64,000 bases of DNA. It comes from Antilocapra americana (lineage: Eukaryota > Chordata > Mammalia > Artiodactyla > Antilocapridae). Positions 12,564 to 24,426 of this stretch are shown one piece after another (position 1 is the stretch's first letter; every line of letters begins with the position of its first letter). The notes under the pieces were generated by a model. That model was not told the DNA's origin, ran no database searches, and saw nothing but the letters and a program-made list of their open reading frames with translations. The stretch spans positions 5,143,910 to 5,207,909 of the forward strand of contig ML664161.1 of assembly GCA_007570785.1 (NCBI GenBank), in the 5' to 3' direction. The position numbers and the translations under genes were made by a program.

Positions 12564-13427
12564 TGGATGTAGAGTACATTATCCAAAATGCCAGGCTGGA
12601 TGAAGCACAAGCTAGAATCAAGATTGCTGGGAGATTATCAGTAACCTCAGATATGCAGATGACACCACCCTTATGGCAGAAAGTGAAGAGGAACTGAAGA
12701 GCCTCTTGAGGAAAGTGAAAGAAGAGAGTGAAAAAGCTGACTTAAAAATCAACATTCAAAAAACGAAGATCATGGCATCCAGTTCCATCACTTCATGGCA
12801 AATAGATGGGGAAACAGTGACAGACTTTATTTTTTGGGGCTCCAAAATCACTGCAGATGTTGACTGCAGCCATGAAATTAAAAAACACTTGCTCCTTGGA
12901 AGAAAAGCTATGACCAACCTAAATAGCATATTAAAAGACAGAGACATTACTCTGCCAACAGAGGTCCATCTAGTCAAAGCTATGGTTTTTCCAGTAGTCT
13001 TGTATGGATGTGAGAGTTGAACTATGAAGAAAGCTGAGTGCCGAACAGTTGGTGCTTTTGAACTGTGGTGTTGGAGAAGTCTTTTGAGAGTCCCATGGAC
13101 TGCAGGAAGGTCAAACCAGCCAATCTTTAAGGAAATCAGTTGTACATATTCGTTGGAAGGACTGATGCTGAAGCTCCAATACTTTGACCACCAGATGCAA
13201 AGAGCTGACTCATTGGAAAAGACCCTAATGCTGGGAAAATTGAAGGCAGGAGGAGAAGGGGATGACAGAAGATGAGATGATTGCATGACATCACTGACTC
13301 GATGGACATGAGTTTGCACAAGCTTGGGAAGTTGGTGATGGACAACGAGGCCTGGCGTGCTGTAGTCCACAGGGTCACAAAGAGTTTGACTCAACTGAGC
13401 AACTGAACTGAACAGAACTGAACTGAG
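12564..13427 (+). mobile_element. BovB LINE, 3' part, inside a MER5-like element
   Basis: The copy starts after the motif C region and encodes MAESEEELKSLLRKVKEESE plus the C-terminal KKAECRTVGAFELWCWRSLL block. It ends in repeated GAACTGAACAGAACTGAACT. The flanks (12440-12548 and 13428-13490) look like the two sides of one MER5-type element. Confidence 0.88.
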
Positions 13428-13490
13428 CAAGTCCCAGGTACGGCTGCTGGTAGTCCAGAGACCACGTGTTGAGAACCTCTAACATCGGAG
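13428..13490 (+). repeat. MER5-type remnant, right part
   Basis: CAAGTCCCAGGTACGGCTGC then GTCCAGAGACCACGTGTTGA resembles the MER5 3' portion and completes the left part. Confidence 0.55.
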
Positions 13491-14662
13491 ATTCCCTTAC
13501 TGTGTGAAACTATGATTACTTTTTAAAAATATAAATGGGAAAAGAAAAAAAAAGCTATTGTAGATTGGATTCTCTTTTGGAATAGTCATGATTCTGTGGA
13601 AGATCAGAAAATCTGCTGTGTTCAAGTATTTTTGGGAAGGGAGACAATATCTTCTCTCATAATTTATTGAAATAATGTTTTAGTGAAAAAAACATCTGTT
13701 ATAAAACCTTTACCTGAAACTTCCCTCATGTTTATCTTAGCCTTTTTGACCTTTGAAAGGTGGCATCATTGATAATTAAAGGTCATTATCAGGCTTTTCT
13801 TTGTCCTCCCATCCCACATCTCCAGTCTAAGTAATATATTGCTCTAGTACCCTAATACTGACCTTAATTTAATTGTTATAAACAAAAGGATGTTGAATAG
13901 TAAGACCAATTATCTTTGATGGGAGAAGGCTGAACTCTTTCACCCTGTTCAAGAAAGATTGTACGGAAGACATCCAGGTTCCTGAAAGGAAGTTTATCTG
14001 ACCCAGACATGACAGGCAGAAGTGATTTCAATTTAGCCTGCCTCTTTCAAGTAAGGCTTTATGTCAGAGATTTATTTGGATACATTTCAGTGCCATTTGT
14101 GTTTTCTAGTTAGTGAATGAATATCCCATGTAACACCTAGCCTGTGGAATAGTTGTGTAACTTTTCCTTGGTTATCAGGGGTATATTTCAATTTTTATGT
14201 AGCCTGAGACTTATAAAATCCAGGTGGCCTTTTTTTTTTTTCGGAAACACATAATTTTTTATTCTATGCAATATAAAATAATATACATAGATTTGGTACA
14301 TATTTTTTTAGTTTTTAATTTAGGAAAAAGATAATGAGGAAAAGGTTTATAAATTTCTCTATCCATTTTATAAAAGTCGCAACTCCAGGAGGTCTTCTTA
14401 AAGAGTACACATATATCTTATATTTTCAAATTTTACAAAAACTTATGCCAAAGCAAAAATACTAGTTTAACTTGTTCCAGAGCTGGTAGTGTTCAAGGCT
14501 CGTGAGGGGCCCTGAAGTTTAAATTTCATTGGTTTCAAGGACAGTTCACCTCAGACTGTATTACAGGGCCCTGACACAATTGATAATACCTTGTAGATGC
14601 TTAAGGAAGTTTTGTGGCGTGAATTCATGAATTCTTTGTCACAGTATCTTCAAAGCAGTGTG
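13491..14662. other. No gene recognised
   Basis: AT-rich, with a 14-base T run near 14229. No coding signal. Confidence 0.5.
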
Positions 14663-14714
14663 ATTTCCATTATTTTTAAGGTATTGATGTAACTACCTTA
14701 AAAATAATGGAAAT
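14663..14714. repeat. Perfect 21-bp inverted repeat with 10-nt loop
   Basis: Arms at 14663-14683 and 14694-14714 are exact reverse complements, around the loop TTGATGTAAC. The left arm begins ATTTCCATTATTTTTAAGG. It lies about 28 bases upstream of an antisense Bov-tA. No known element was recognised in it. Confidence 0.95.
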
Positions 14715-14742
14715 GAGGCAAGATATGTTAGTTATCTATTTC

Positions 14743-14910
14743 TGCATGGACTCTGGCCCACCAGGCTCCTCCACCATGAGATTCTCCAGGCAAGAATACT
14801 GGAGTGGGTTGCCATTTCCTTCTCCAGGGGATCTTCCCGACCCAGGGATCGAACCTGGACCTCCCACATTGCAGGCAGATACTTTACCATCTGAGCCACC
14901 AAAGAAGCCC
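14743..14910 (-). mobile_element. Bov-tA SINE, antisense
   Basis: The reversed body and head (GGCAAGAATACTGGAGTGGG.. to CTGAGCCACCAAAGAAGCCC), abutting BovB at 14911. Confidence 0.88.
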
Positions 14911-16111
14911 GCAATATATGAACTGTGAGCTTCCAGATATTCAAGCTGGTTTTAGAAAGGGCAGAGGATCCAGAGATCAAATTGCCAACATCCACTGGAG
15001 TGTCAAAAAAGCAAGAGAGTTCCATAAAAATATCTACTTTTGCTTTATTGTCTATGCCAAAGCCTTTGACTGTGTGAATCACAATAAACTGTGGAAAATT
15101 CTGAAAGGGATGAGAATACCAGACCACCTGATCTGCCTCTTGAGAAACCTGTATGCAGGTCAGGAAGCAACAGTTAGAACTGGACATGGAACAACAGACT
15201 GGTTCCAAATAGGAAAAGAAGAACGTCAAGGCTGTATATTGTCACCCTGCTTATTTAACTTATATGCAGAGTACATCATGAGAAACGCTGGGCTGGGAGA
15301 AGCATAAGCTGGAATCAAGATTACCAGGAGAAATATCAATAACCTCATATATGCAGACGACACCACCCTTATGGCAGAAAGTGAAGAGGAACTAAAAAGC
15401 CTCTTGATGAAAGTGAAAGAGGAGAGTGAAAAAGTTGGCTTAAAGCTCAACATTCAGAAAACTAAGATCATGGCATCTGGTCCCATCACTTCATGGCAAA
15501 TAGATGGAGAAACAGTGGAAACAGTGTCAGACTTTATTTTGGGGGGCTCCAAAGTCACTGCAGATGGTGATTGCAGCCATGAAATTAAAAGACGCTTACT
15601 CCTTGGAAGGAAAGTTATGACCAACCTAGATAGCATATTGAAAAGCAGAGACGTTCCTTTGCCAACAAAGTAATATTTTTCCAGTAGTCATGTATGGATA
15701 TGAGAGTTGGATGGTAAAGAAAGCTGAGCGCTGAAGAATTGATGCTTTTGAACTGTGCTGTTAGAGAAGACTCTTGAGAGTCCCTTGGACTGCAAGAAGA
15801 TCCAGCCAGACCATCCTAAAGGAGATCAGTCCCAGGTGTTCATTGGAAGGACTGATGTTGAAGCTGAAGCTCCAATCCTTTGGCCACCTCATGGGAAGAG
15901 TTGACTAATTGGAAAAGACCGTAATGCTGGGAAGGATTGGGGACAAGAGGAGAAGGGGATGACAGAGGATGAGATGGCTAGATGGCATCACTGACTTGAT
16001 GGACATGGGTTTGGGTAGACTCTGGGAGTTAGTGATGGACAGGGAGGCCTGGTGTGCTGCGATTCATGGGGTCACAGAGTTGGACACGACTGAGTGAATG
16101 AACTGAACTGT
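14911..16111 (+). mobile_element. BovB LINE, 3' half
   Basis: The copy encodes RT pieces with DIQAGFRKGRGSRDQIANIH, an AKAFDCVNHNKLWKILKGM block, and an intact YADD box at 15350-15361. It is then frameshifted near 15670 and ends in CTGAACTG at 16111. It abuts an antisense Bov-tA SINE on its left with no spacer. Confidence 0.9.
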
Positions 16112-16190
16112 TGTTTAGTCACTATGTCCAACTCTTTTGGACCATGGACTGTAGGCTCGTCTCGTGCAGGCAAGAATGTTGGAGTGGGTT
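16112..16190 (-). mobile_element. Short Bov-tA fragment, antisense
   Basis: TGTTTAGTCACTATGTCCAA to GGCAAGAATGTTGGAGTGGG; the head is absent. Confidence 0.65.
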
Positions 16191-17890
16191 ACAATAAAGA
16201 TAAAGAAAACAGGGAATCTAAATCATTCAGTGTTTTCCTATGAAGAATCAATAGCTTATTCGTAAGGGACCTCCCATCTTAAGCTCAAGAGATTAGCAGT
16301 GAAGACAAAACAGTGGTGATGAATGGCTTAGGCCAAGGAGGATGTCAGCTGGATAGACCTGAGAAGTAGAACTTAAGGCTGGTCAGCTTGGAATTATGAA
16401 GAGTCTGTTGCTTTGTGTTCTGAATTTTAGAGGGGGAAGAGTGAAGTTTTAAATGGTAGAGAATTTGCTGTAGTGAAGTCCATAATTTCTGGATGATTTT
16501 AGTGGAGATTTGGCTACTGCAGTGGGCTTGGCAGGCCAGGTACAGGTGAGACTGGAGTGGCAGGAGGAGAACACGTGATCCTGGAGTGTGGCCAGGACTG
16601 TTTGTCTTCTTTGCTCTCGAGGATGTGTCATCGGGTGAAGATTTATAAGTACTTCTGCTTTGAGATGGCAGTAAAAGAATAAGTGAGTATATAGTTGCAG
16701 CTTTCTCTTCATTAAGGTCAGTAGGGTAGCTTAGGTCTTTGCAGGAATTTTCAAAGAAAATACAGTTAAGTAGAAGATTAAGGAGGTTGCAAAACAATTT
16801 AAAGATAATTACACCCATTGACAAGGCTTTCCTTAATGACTGGATTTGGAGTTGTGGGGAGATCATTTAAAAGGAAGGAGGATGGAATTACTGGTCCATT
16901 ATATTCCTGATCAATATTGACCACCCATTCCTTTTAAATAGTTTATGCATAATAGCTCATAGATTGCCCAGGGAAAGCAAAGTATTGTTTATAATTGCTA
17001 TTTGAATATTTTATGTAAAAGTTAATCTTCTGAACACTAGAAGAAATCATTGTAGATTAAAATAAGAAATAAAGATTTGCACTTATAAGAAATTAATGAT
17101 AGTTCTGAAATTGAAGAACCATTTAGTGCTGAGGAAAATAAATACAGATTGTAACATCTATCTGATGGAGTTTTGTTTAGATTGCTTCTGGTGATAAACC
17201 ATCTATAATAATAGAAATCAAGGACTGGTGTTTGCCATAAATTTGCAATGTTTAGCATAATTTTCGTTTGCATTTCATACCGAAGTGACACCAAGAAATA
17301 TGAGATTAATAGTTATTAAGTGAAAATGACTTTCATGTCTGTAGTCATTTTTAGAAACAGTTACGTGTAATTCATTTAGGGAGCAGAGAAAATTAATTTG
17401 TGGCTGTGGTGGGATATAGCACATTAAAACAAAGAGGAAAGTGCCATATAGTAACACACTTTTGGAACATAAGGATAGGTTCATTTTTAATTCCTCCTTT
17501 TGATTTCTCTGTAACTTCTTAATACCTTTTGATGCCCTTCAGGTCACCACACTTTTGTTTGTTCAGACCAGAACATTGTATGAATAGCTTAAGGAACAGG
17601 AAAGTTGATACAAGTTCTCAAATTATGTCATAATATTGGAGAGCACAAGCTTAACCATACCCAGAGGGAATAGAGGGTCAGATGGCAGCAGTAGCAGCAT
17701 GGTGCCTTTTATTAATTTTAATTAGTTTTTTCATTAGAAAGTGTCATATTAGAATCTGATTTTTTTAAAAAATTACACATTATCTACTTTCATTTGTTTC
17801 ACAGAACTACAAATTGATAATGCCGTTGAAGATCAAGTCTATAAGTTTTTTTTTTCTAAATCTAGCCTCATTTTTTATGAGCTTAAGAAT
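16191..17890. other. No gene recognised
   Basis: A 173-codon minus-strand frame (16345-16866) has low-complexity, unstructured composition and no recognisable domain. It may be an old repeat. Confidence 0.45.
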
Positions 17891-17900
17891 TACATATGTA

Positions 17901-18122
17901 CTGTGCTAAGTGGCTTCAGTCCTGTCCAACTCTTTGAGACCTTTTGGACTGTAGCCAGCTAGGCACCTATGCCCATGAGATTCTCCAGGCGAGAATACTG
18001 GAGTGGATTGTCACGCCCTCCTCCAGGGGATCTTCCTGACCTTAGGATTGAACCTACATCTCTTAATGTCTCCTGCATTGGCAGGCAGGTTCTTTACTAC
18101 TAACACCACTTGGGAAACCCCA
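17901..18122 (-). mobile_element. Bov-tA SINE, antisense
   Basis: A reversed full element from GTGGCTTCAGTCCTGTCC to CACCACTTGGGAAACCCC. ACATATGTA / CATATAAATG-type flanks are a weak target duplication. Confidence 0.85.
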
Positions 18123-18709
18123 TATAAATGCATTATATGAATATAAACAGATTGTGGAGAAGAGAGAATATAGAAAGCATTTTCCATCCAAAAAACTTGA
18201 GTGAAAGAGAAAAAGAGTAAATGCAAAAATGTAAGAATATGAAAGAGTAAAGACACTTGTTTAAATGCTTTGTATGTTGTTACTCAATTATAGTATCTTG
18301 AGTACTGGAACCCTCTTTAGGCAATGTGATGTATTTACTCTTTCAGGTTCTGCTTACTAAATTTTGTGTCTGTGTCCACCTTGAAACTAGATTGGAAGCA
18401 TTAATAGTTTAGTGGAATGTGGAGAACAGAGATCATATTTAAGTTTATAAAAAATAGGTCAAATCTGATTGATACGATGTTGTAAGTTCATATTTTGAAG
18501 CACCCTCTGCTTAAAATATATACTAAAGCTAGATAAAATATTTTAAAAACATAATAATAAAAATGTAATGTGAAAATTTAATATTAGATCTCTAGGTGGA
18601 CCAGAGAGGGGACAGAAATGCCAAGCAGTGGTGAATTAAAGTCCAGTGTGGGCTTTCTAATTTCTAGGGCTAAAAGCAGATAGAGAGAGCTTAGGGACTG
18701 GAGGGGTTG
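18123..18709. other. No gene; contains first copy of a ~100-bp repeat pair
   Basis: 18150-18250 resembles 20138-20240 (AGATTGTGGAGAA.AGAGAA, TTTTCCATC.AA, AAAAGAGTAAAT.CAAA). Confidence 0.5.
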
Positions 18710-18720
18710 AAGGAGAGTAA

Positions 18721-18908
18721 AGTGAAAGTGAAAGTCGCTCAGTCATGTCCGACTTCTTTGCAACCCCATGCACTACATGGTCCGAGGAATTCTCCAGGCC
18801 AGAATACTGGAGTGGGTAGCCTTTTCCTTCTCCAAGGGATCTTCCCCACTCAGGGATCGAACTCAGGTCTCCCGCATTGCAGATTATTTGCCAGCTGAGC
18901 CACAAGGG
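18721..18908 (-). mobile_element. Bov-tA SINE, antisense, 11-bp target duplication
   Basis: A reversed full element. AAGGAGAGTAA at 18710-18720 and AAGGAGAGTGA at 18909-18919 flank it. Confidence 0.9.
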
Positions 18909-18919
18909 AAGGAGAGTGA

Positions 18920-20513
18920 GAGTGCTACAAGGCCAGAATCAGAAAGCAACATGAAATTGGGAACCATCCCTTCCTGACTGACCTCTCCTCCCAACTGCTG
19001 CCGGGGAGGACACGGACTTCTAGGATGCTGTGTGTCTAGCCCTCAGAGGACAAAATCAGCCGTCTGATTTGAGTCAAGCCACCTGCTGCCTTGGTCGATC
19101 GGTCCCTGGAAGGCCCAACCATATCATGGGGCAGTCGCTCTGAGCTAACAAGATAAGACGCCTGTCTCTGGACTGAGCACCTAGAACGACAGGTGGAGGA
19201 AGCTACAGTTCAACCAGGGCTACTGGTGTTGAAGACATCTCAGTGTGCTGGGGTATATGAGATTGTTTTTATTTTTTTCTAATTATTACTTTCAATTATG
19301 TTGTTTCTTCCTTTTCCATCCTTACAAGTAACTAGCAGACTCCAAAGTTTTCCAGTTACTTTGATTTATTAATATTAATTTAATCCAGCTCAGGGTAAAA
19401 CTCAAATCTTCAAAATCTGTCTTCCTCTTTCTGCCATTACAAACTAGAACTGTAGCTCTGGGAACTTGCAATAATCAACAAGAGCAAAAGCTGCTTGTGG
19501 TCTGGCTCCGAGGCATGCTGTTTTTCCCCCTTGTCCTCCAGCAGCTCCATCTCCTGGTTTGGGAAGGCTAGGAAGAAAGAGTCAAGGGGGCTGATTTCCT
19601 GCTAGTTATGAAGGTCATGCCTGCTGTTACTTGGATTTAGTTTGGTTCTGTCTGAAGTTGGGGCACTCTATTTTAGGTGCCCTGTGTTCTTGGAGAAATT
19701 GATCATCTTCAACCCAGGCTGTCTTCAAGAATAATTTCAGAGAGGGGCTACATAATTTCCCTTTGGATCCTCCCAATGGTCCACATGCCCAACAGCTTCT
19801 TTGGTTGGGTGTGTGATCACTTGACTCAGTAGCCACGTGAAGCCTGATGACTTCTTCCCTTCCTCTCACCTCTGTCTCTTTGCATGAAATCAAAGTGACC
19901 TTCCAGCTTTGTGAAGGATTGTGATGGGGTGGGGTATCTGCAGCTTGGTACTTGCAAGCCCACCTTTTTGAACTACTTTGCAGAGTCTCCCAGCTTTGGA
20001 TCTCACATCTATGGACCAGAGTCAGGCTGTTATTTACACAAGACTCCTTAGCACCAATTACTTCCAAAAATGCATTTACCAATATAAAGAAAACTGTTAA
20101 AATAGTAGAAATATAATTTATAATTAGGTCACATAGATTGTGGAGAACAGAGAACACAGAAAATATTTTCCATCTAACAGCCGTAAGAGCGAGAGAGGAA
20201 AAGAGTAAATACAAATTGCTAGTATATAGAAGTCACAGGATGAAATAGTACAAATAGATGCCTTTGTAATAAAAATATATTAACTATATTTATCGTATCT
20301 ATTAAAAGACAGAAACTAACAAATTGTTTTTGTAAAGGCAGCTAAAGTTGTAAAAGAATGCATAGCATGTTTTAAAATAAAGTAACAGAATAAGTTATGC
20401 CTAAAAATGCAAACCAAATGAAATTTAGTATACAAATGTTAGCATCAGGCAATCAGATTTTAAAGTAAAACAAGACAATGAAAACCACATTATCATGGGT
20501 TAGAAGTCACAAT
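18920..20513. other. No gene recognised; old L2-like stretch near 19370-19600
   Basis: A 195-codon minus-strand frame (19627-20214) has no recognisable domain and overlaps the repeat at 20138-20240, so it is not called as a gene. Confidence 0.45.
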
Positions 20514-20715
20514 GCTTAGTTGCTCAGTTATGTCCAACTCTGCAACTCCATGGACTGTAGCCCACCAGGCTCCTCTGTCCATGCGCATTCTCCAGGCAAG
20601 AATACTGGAGTGGGTTGCCATGCCCTTCTCCAGGGGGTCTTCCCCACCCAGGGATCAAATGCAGGTCTCCTTCATTGTAAGCAGATTCTTTACCATCTAA
20701 GCCACTAGGGAAACC
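20514..20715 (-). mobile_element. Bov-tA SINE, antisense
   Basis: A reversed full element from GCTTAGTTGCTCAGTTATGT to GCCACTAGGGAAACC. Confidence 0.88.
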
Positions 20716-20761
20716 ACAGTGTATAATGATAAAAGGAATAATACACTAAGTATATCCGATA

Positions 20762-20966
20762 CAGTTAACACCCGAACAACACAGATTTGAATTGCACAGG
20801 TCCATTTATATGTAGATTTTTTTTTAAAGAATAACTACTATGGTGTTGCAGAATGTATGGTTGGTTGTATCCAGGGATGCAGAGGAACTGAGTTTGAGGG
20901 CTGTTTGGATTTTTGACTGCATGTAGGATTGGTGCTCCTAACATGTATATTGTTCAGGGTCAACTG
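20762..20966 (+). mobile_element. MER2-type (Tigger) DNA transposon
   Basis: Terminal inverted repeats CAGTTAACACCCGAACAACA at left and GTTCAGGGTCAACTG at right. TA precedes the left end. The internal GGTCCATTTATATGTAGATT is typical of this family. Confidence 0.72.
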
Positions 20967-21459
20967 TCATCATCAACTTGTGAACCCTTAACAACATAGC
21001 CTCAAAATATTTTAAGAACTAAGCTGTCAAAATTACAAAGAATAAGGTTCAAGGTAACTAATGAAAGATTTCAATATGCATCTTTCATGATCCAAAACCA
21101 GGCAGAGAAAAGTATTTACTAAGTGTAGACATTTCATCAATAAAATGCACAAGCTTGAATGTGTGTAGTGTGTGTATATATGTACATATCCATGTCCTTA
21201 TTAACAAACTGCATATTATTGAGTATACATATAATACATGTACATAAAACTTTTAAACACAACTACAGAAGAATGATTGGTATTTTCATATTCATAGATT
21301 TTGAAGGATCACCATCATCTGGATGATAATCTTTGACATCTGTATGATTTAATTACATATCAACAGTAGTCAGTTCTTCCATGTGGCAGGCAGGAAAAAA
21401 ATCTATTCTCTGTCAACTTAGGTTTGGAGGTTTGGGGACCTGCAAATTAATTGACAACA
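20967..21459. other. No gene recognised
   Basis: AT-rich spacer. Confidence 0.5.
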
Positions 21460-21830
21460 GACAGATTAACAGGAGAAGAGTTCATTATTCATGCATGCAG
21501 TAGTCCTCTGTTGGGAGTAGAGCACAGAACAGCTAGGGGTAAAGGTTTATATACCAAGTTAATAAGTGGGGAGGAGGGCCTTAAGGCTTCAAAGATGTAA
21601 GGCTCTGATGACATTTGTTTATACATGTTTTTTTGGAATGTCCTGATGCCCAAGGTTAGTTGCTTTCCTGATCACTCAGGAGTAAAGGTGGTGGGGTTTG
21701 CGGCTGATGTCTCTTTAAATCTTTGCTTTAGACAGATAAGGAAAGCTCATATAAGATTACTTTTTGCATCTGTAGCTCAGATGCATTCACTTTGAAGTAA
21801 TCTTTGTATCATCATTTTAGTGGGTTGTTG
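21460..21830 (+). repeat. Dispersed repeat, copy A (related to 30385-30890)
   Basis: Shared blocks with copy B in the same order include TCTGATGA.(A/C)(A/T)TTTGTTTATACA, ATGTCC..(A/C)TG.CCAAG.T.AGTTG and CATCTGTAGCTCAGAT / GATCTGTAGCTCAGAT. The family was not identified; an LTR or ERV internal piece is possible. Confidence 0.6.
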
Positions 21831-21928
21831 ATTGCTTCATTTCTGCGTTGTGAAACTTCTTGGAGAGAAGCTGGTTTGATGGCTCAGGAGAGAAGACTCA
21901 GGTTAGACGTTATGAGGTAAGAGATCTG

Positions 21929-22214
21929 TTGCTGTTGTTCAGTCACTGAGTCATGTCCAACTCTTTGTGACCCCATGGACTGCAGCACACTAGGCTTCCC
22001 TGTCCTTCACTATCTGAGTTTGCTCAACCTCGTATCCATTGAGTCAGTGATGCCATCCAACCATCTCATCCTCTGTCGCCCCATTCTCCTCTTGCCTTCA
22101 ATACTTCCCAGCATCAGGGGCTTTTCATATCAGGTGGACAAAGTATTGGAGCTTCAGTTTCAGCATCAGTCCTTTCAATGAATATTCAGGGTTGATTTCT
22201 TTTAGGATTGGCTG
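21929..22214 (-). mobile_element. BovB 3' end fragment, antisense
   Basis: The text from GTTGCTGTTGTTCAGTCACT through the CATCCAACCATCTCATCCTC stretch to AGGATTGGCTGG is the reverse complement of the BovB 3' region. Confidence 0.82.
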
Positions 22215-22695
22215 GCTTGTAGGAGGTGAGAAATGCATAGATTAGAATGAGAAAAAGAAAGAAAATCAAAGATGATATCAAAATTAAACTACAAATCCAG
22301 TTTCTGAGTCTATGGGGCAGCTAGTCAATAAGATAATAAATAGTAGGTTTGAAGTATTTTTAGATAGTGGAGGGAGGATGTCAATGGCAATCGGACAGAT
22401 TTCCTGGTTTGAAGCTTGGATGTCTTTGGTGATGGCATGCGTGTCAGCGTGACAGTCATGGTTATTTCCTGAAGCAGAGCATGAAAGAATGAAGGTGTTT
22501 TGGTGAACGTCCTGATAAGTCTGTACAGCAGAGCTCCAGGCACAAAGGTTGCCCATACATGATCTGTTGTAGTGATGGGTCCTTTGAAATTTATGTCACG
22601 TCATTCAGCTTCAGCTTACAGGGCTTCTTTGGATCCTGTGGGAAGAGCACAGCTTTCTAGAATTGTCTGGGTTAGTCAGGCTTCGGTGGTGGTTG
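22215..22695. other. No gene recognised
   Basis: Overlapping 90- and 72-codon minus frames without recognisable motifs. May continue the unnamed repeat that starts at 21460. Confidence 0.4.
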
Positions 22696-22941
22696 GTGGT
22701 GGTTTAGTCACTAAGTCAAGTCTAATTCTTTTGTGACCCCATGAACTGTAGCTTGCCAGGCTCCTCTGTCCATGGGATTACACAGGCAATAATACTGGAG
22801 TGGGTTTCCATTCCCTTCTCCAGGGGATCTTCCCAACCCAGGGATCAAACCTGGGTCTCCTACATTGCAGGCGGTCTCCTGTGTTGCAGCTGGTCTCCTG
22901 CATTGCAGGCAGATTCTTCACCGACAGAGCTACTAAGGGAT
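22696..22941 (-). mobile_element. Bov-tA SINE, antisense, with internal duplication in the head
   Basis: A reversed element. The phrase TCTCCTGCATTGCAGGC occurs three times in slightly varied form at 22855-22912, an internal expansion of the tRNA-like head. Confidence 0.82.
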
Positions 22942-22947
22942 GCCTTT

Positions 22948-23221
22948 GCTGCTGCTGCTGCATTGCTTCAGTCGTGTCCGACTCTGTGCGACCCCAGAGA
23001 CGGCAGCCCACCAGGCTCCCCTGTCCCTGGGATTCTCCAGGCAAGAACACCAGAATCGACTGCCATTTCCTTCTCCAATGCATGAGAGTGAAAAGTGAAA
23101 GTGAAGTCACTCAGTCGTGTCTGACTCTTATCGACCCATGGACTGCAGCCTACCAGGCTCCTCCGCCCATGGGATTTTCCAGGCAAGAGTACTAGAGTGG
23201 GTTGCCATTGCCTTCTCCCAG
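22948..23221 (-). mobile_element. Bov-A2-type dimeric SINE, antisense
   Basis: Starts at a CTGCTGCTGCTG tract, then two related units (TCAGTCGTGTCCGACTCTGT and TCAGTCGTGTCTGACTCTTA) separated by GAGAGTGAAAAGTGAAAGTG. Confidence 0.82.
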
Positions 23222-23285
23222 GGGAGACCCTTAGTTCTCAGTCAGGAGGATTGGAGAAAAATTGGAAATGTTAACTAGGAGAAGT

Positions 23286-23440
23286 GAAGTGAAAAATACT
23301 CCTCCGTCCATAGGATTCTCCAGCCAAGAATACTGGAGTGGGTTGCCATTTCCTTCTCCAGGGGATCTTCCTGAACCAGGGATTGAACCTGGGTCTCCCA
23401 CATTGCAGGCAGACACTTTAATCTCTGAGCCACCAGGGAA
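23286..23440 (-). mobile_element. Bov-tA SINE fragment, antisense
   Basis: A reversed body and head from CTCCGTCCATAGGATTCTCC to TGAGCCACCAGGGAA. The third SINE in a row. Confidence 0.82.
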
Positions 23441-24426
23441 AAAGTCCTAGGAGAGGTATAGCTAGATATTAAAGGGAACTGAAAGAATCCAGAATTTGGT
23501 AAGGCTTGACAGACTGTCCAGTTTAGCAGGATCCAATCCAGTTGACTGATAGAAAATAGAACTTCAAAGACAATTAACAGGACTATAATATAATAAAACT
23601 ATAATATATAACTATAATATAACCCACAAGCGTGGCTTATAGTTTCCCATTGAAAAATAAAATTTTTCTCTATAATAATCTCAATCAGAAGTAATAAAAG
23701 TAAGATTAGTCTTGGTTACAAAATGAGTCTGATATTATTACACTTGGCCAGATTAATTACATAAGTGCTCCAAGAATGGTAATTGACCACATAGACTTTT
23801 TTAGAATTTACTTTGCTGGAACTTTATAAGGACTTTCACATTGGGCTTTAAAAGTCTCTCAAGGCTAGGAAACTAAGACAGAAACTTGTCACTAGACTTC
23901 ATTTACATTATATGCATGAGTAAATTGATCTGTTCTCAAGGTCCCCCTAATTCTAAGGCCTGTGAGGAAGTGAGCATCCTGATTTACCTGTATGGCTCAG
24001 AATACTCTAAGCCAGGTGACAGGCCAGTTTTTCCAACAGGGCTTTCAAGCTTAGGTCCCATAAAGTCAGACTTATTAATGCAAACTGTCTAGATATATGT
24101 GATTCTATGAATCATTTTAAAATGTGAAATTCTAGTCAAAGCCTTGATTTTATAACCCATGTTTCCAATTATGTTTTGTTACAAAGAGTGCAGATTCTTA
24201 TCAAATTTGTGCAAGTAACTATATTACCATGAAACTAAGAATACTTAATGAGAGTTTCTAGAGTCTGGAAGGATCAGATAGAGAGAAAAAGATAAATGTT
24301 TCATTTTTGTTTACAAAAGTATAATTTAAAAATTTGTAAGGTATAGGTGGCTTAAGAGAAAAGAGAAGGATATTCTTTAAATACCGAAGAAATATTCCAA
24401 ACAGAAGCCATAATCATCCTTTCTGA
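23441..24426. other. No gene recognised
   Basis: AT-rich. An ACTATAATATA-type low-complexity patch lies near 23581-23625. Confidence 0.5.

Noticed and set aside
12756..13430. 224-codon minus-strand frame
   Set aside because: Antisense shadow of BovB coding sequence.
16345..16866. 173-codon minus-strand open frame
   Set aside because: Serine- and leucine-rich without domain, signal or splice context. Its strand has no supporting neighbour and the sequence reads as non-coding.
19627..20214. 195-codon minus-strand open frame
   Set aside because: Includes part of a local repeat pair and no recognisable domain, so chance openness is more likely.
22971..23187. Repeated short units with regular spacing, considered as a CRISPR-like array
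   Set aside because: Units are SINE (Bov-A2) monomers with unequal spacing in a mammalian genome.
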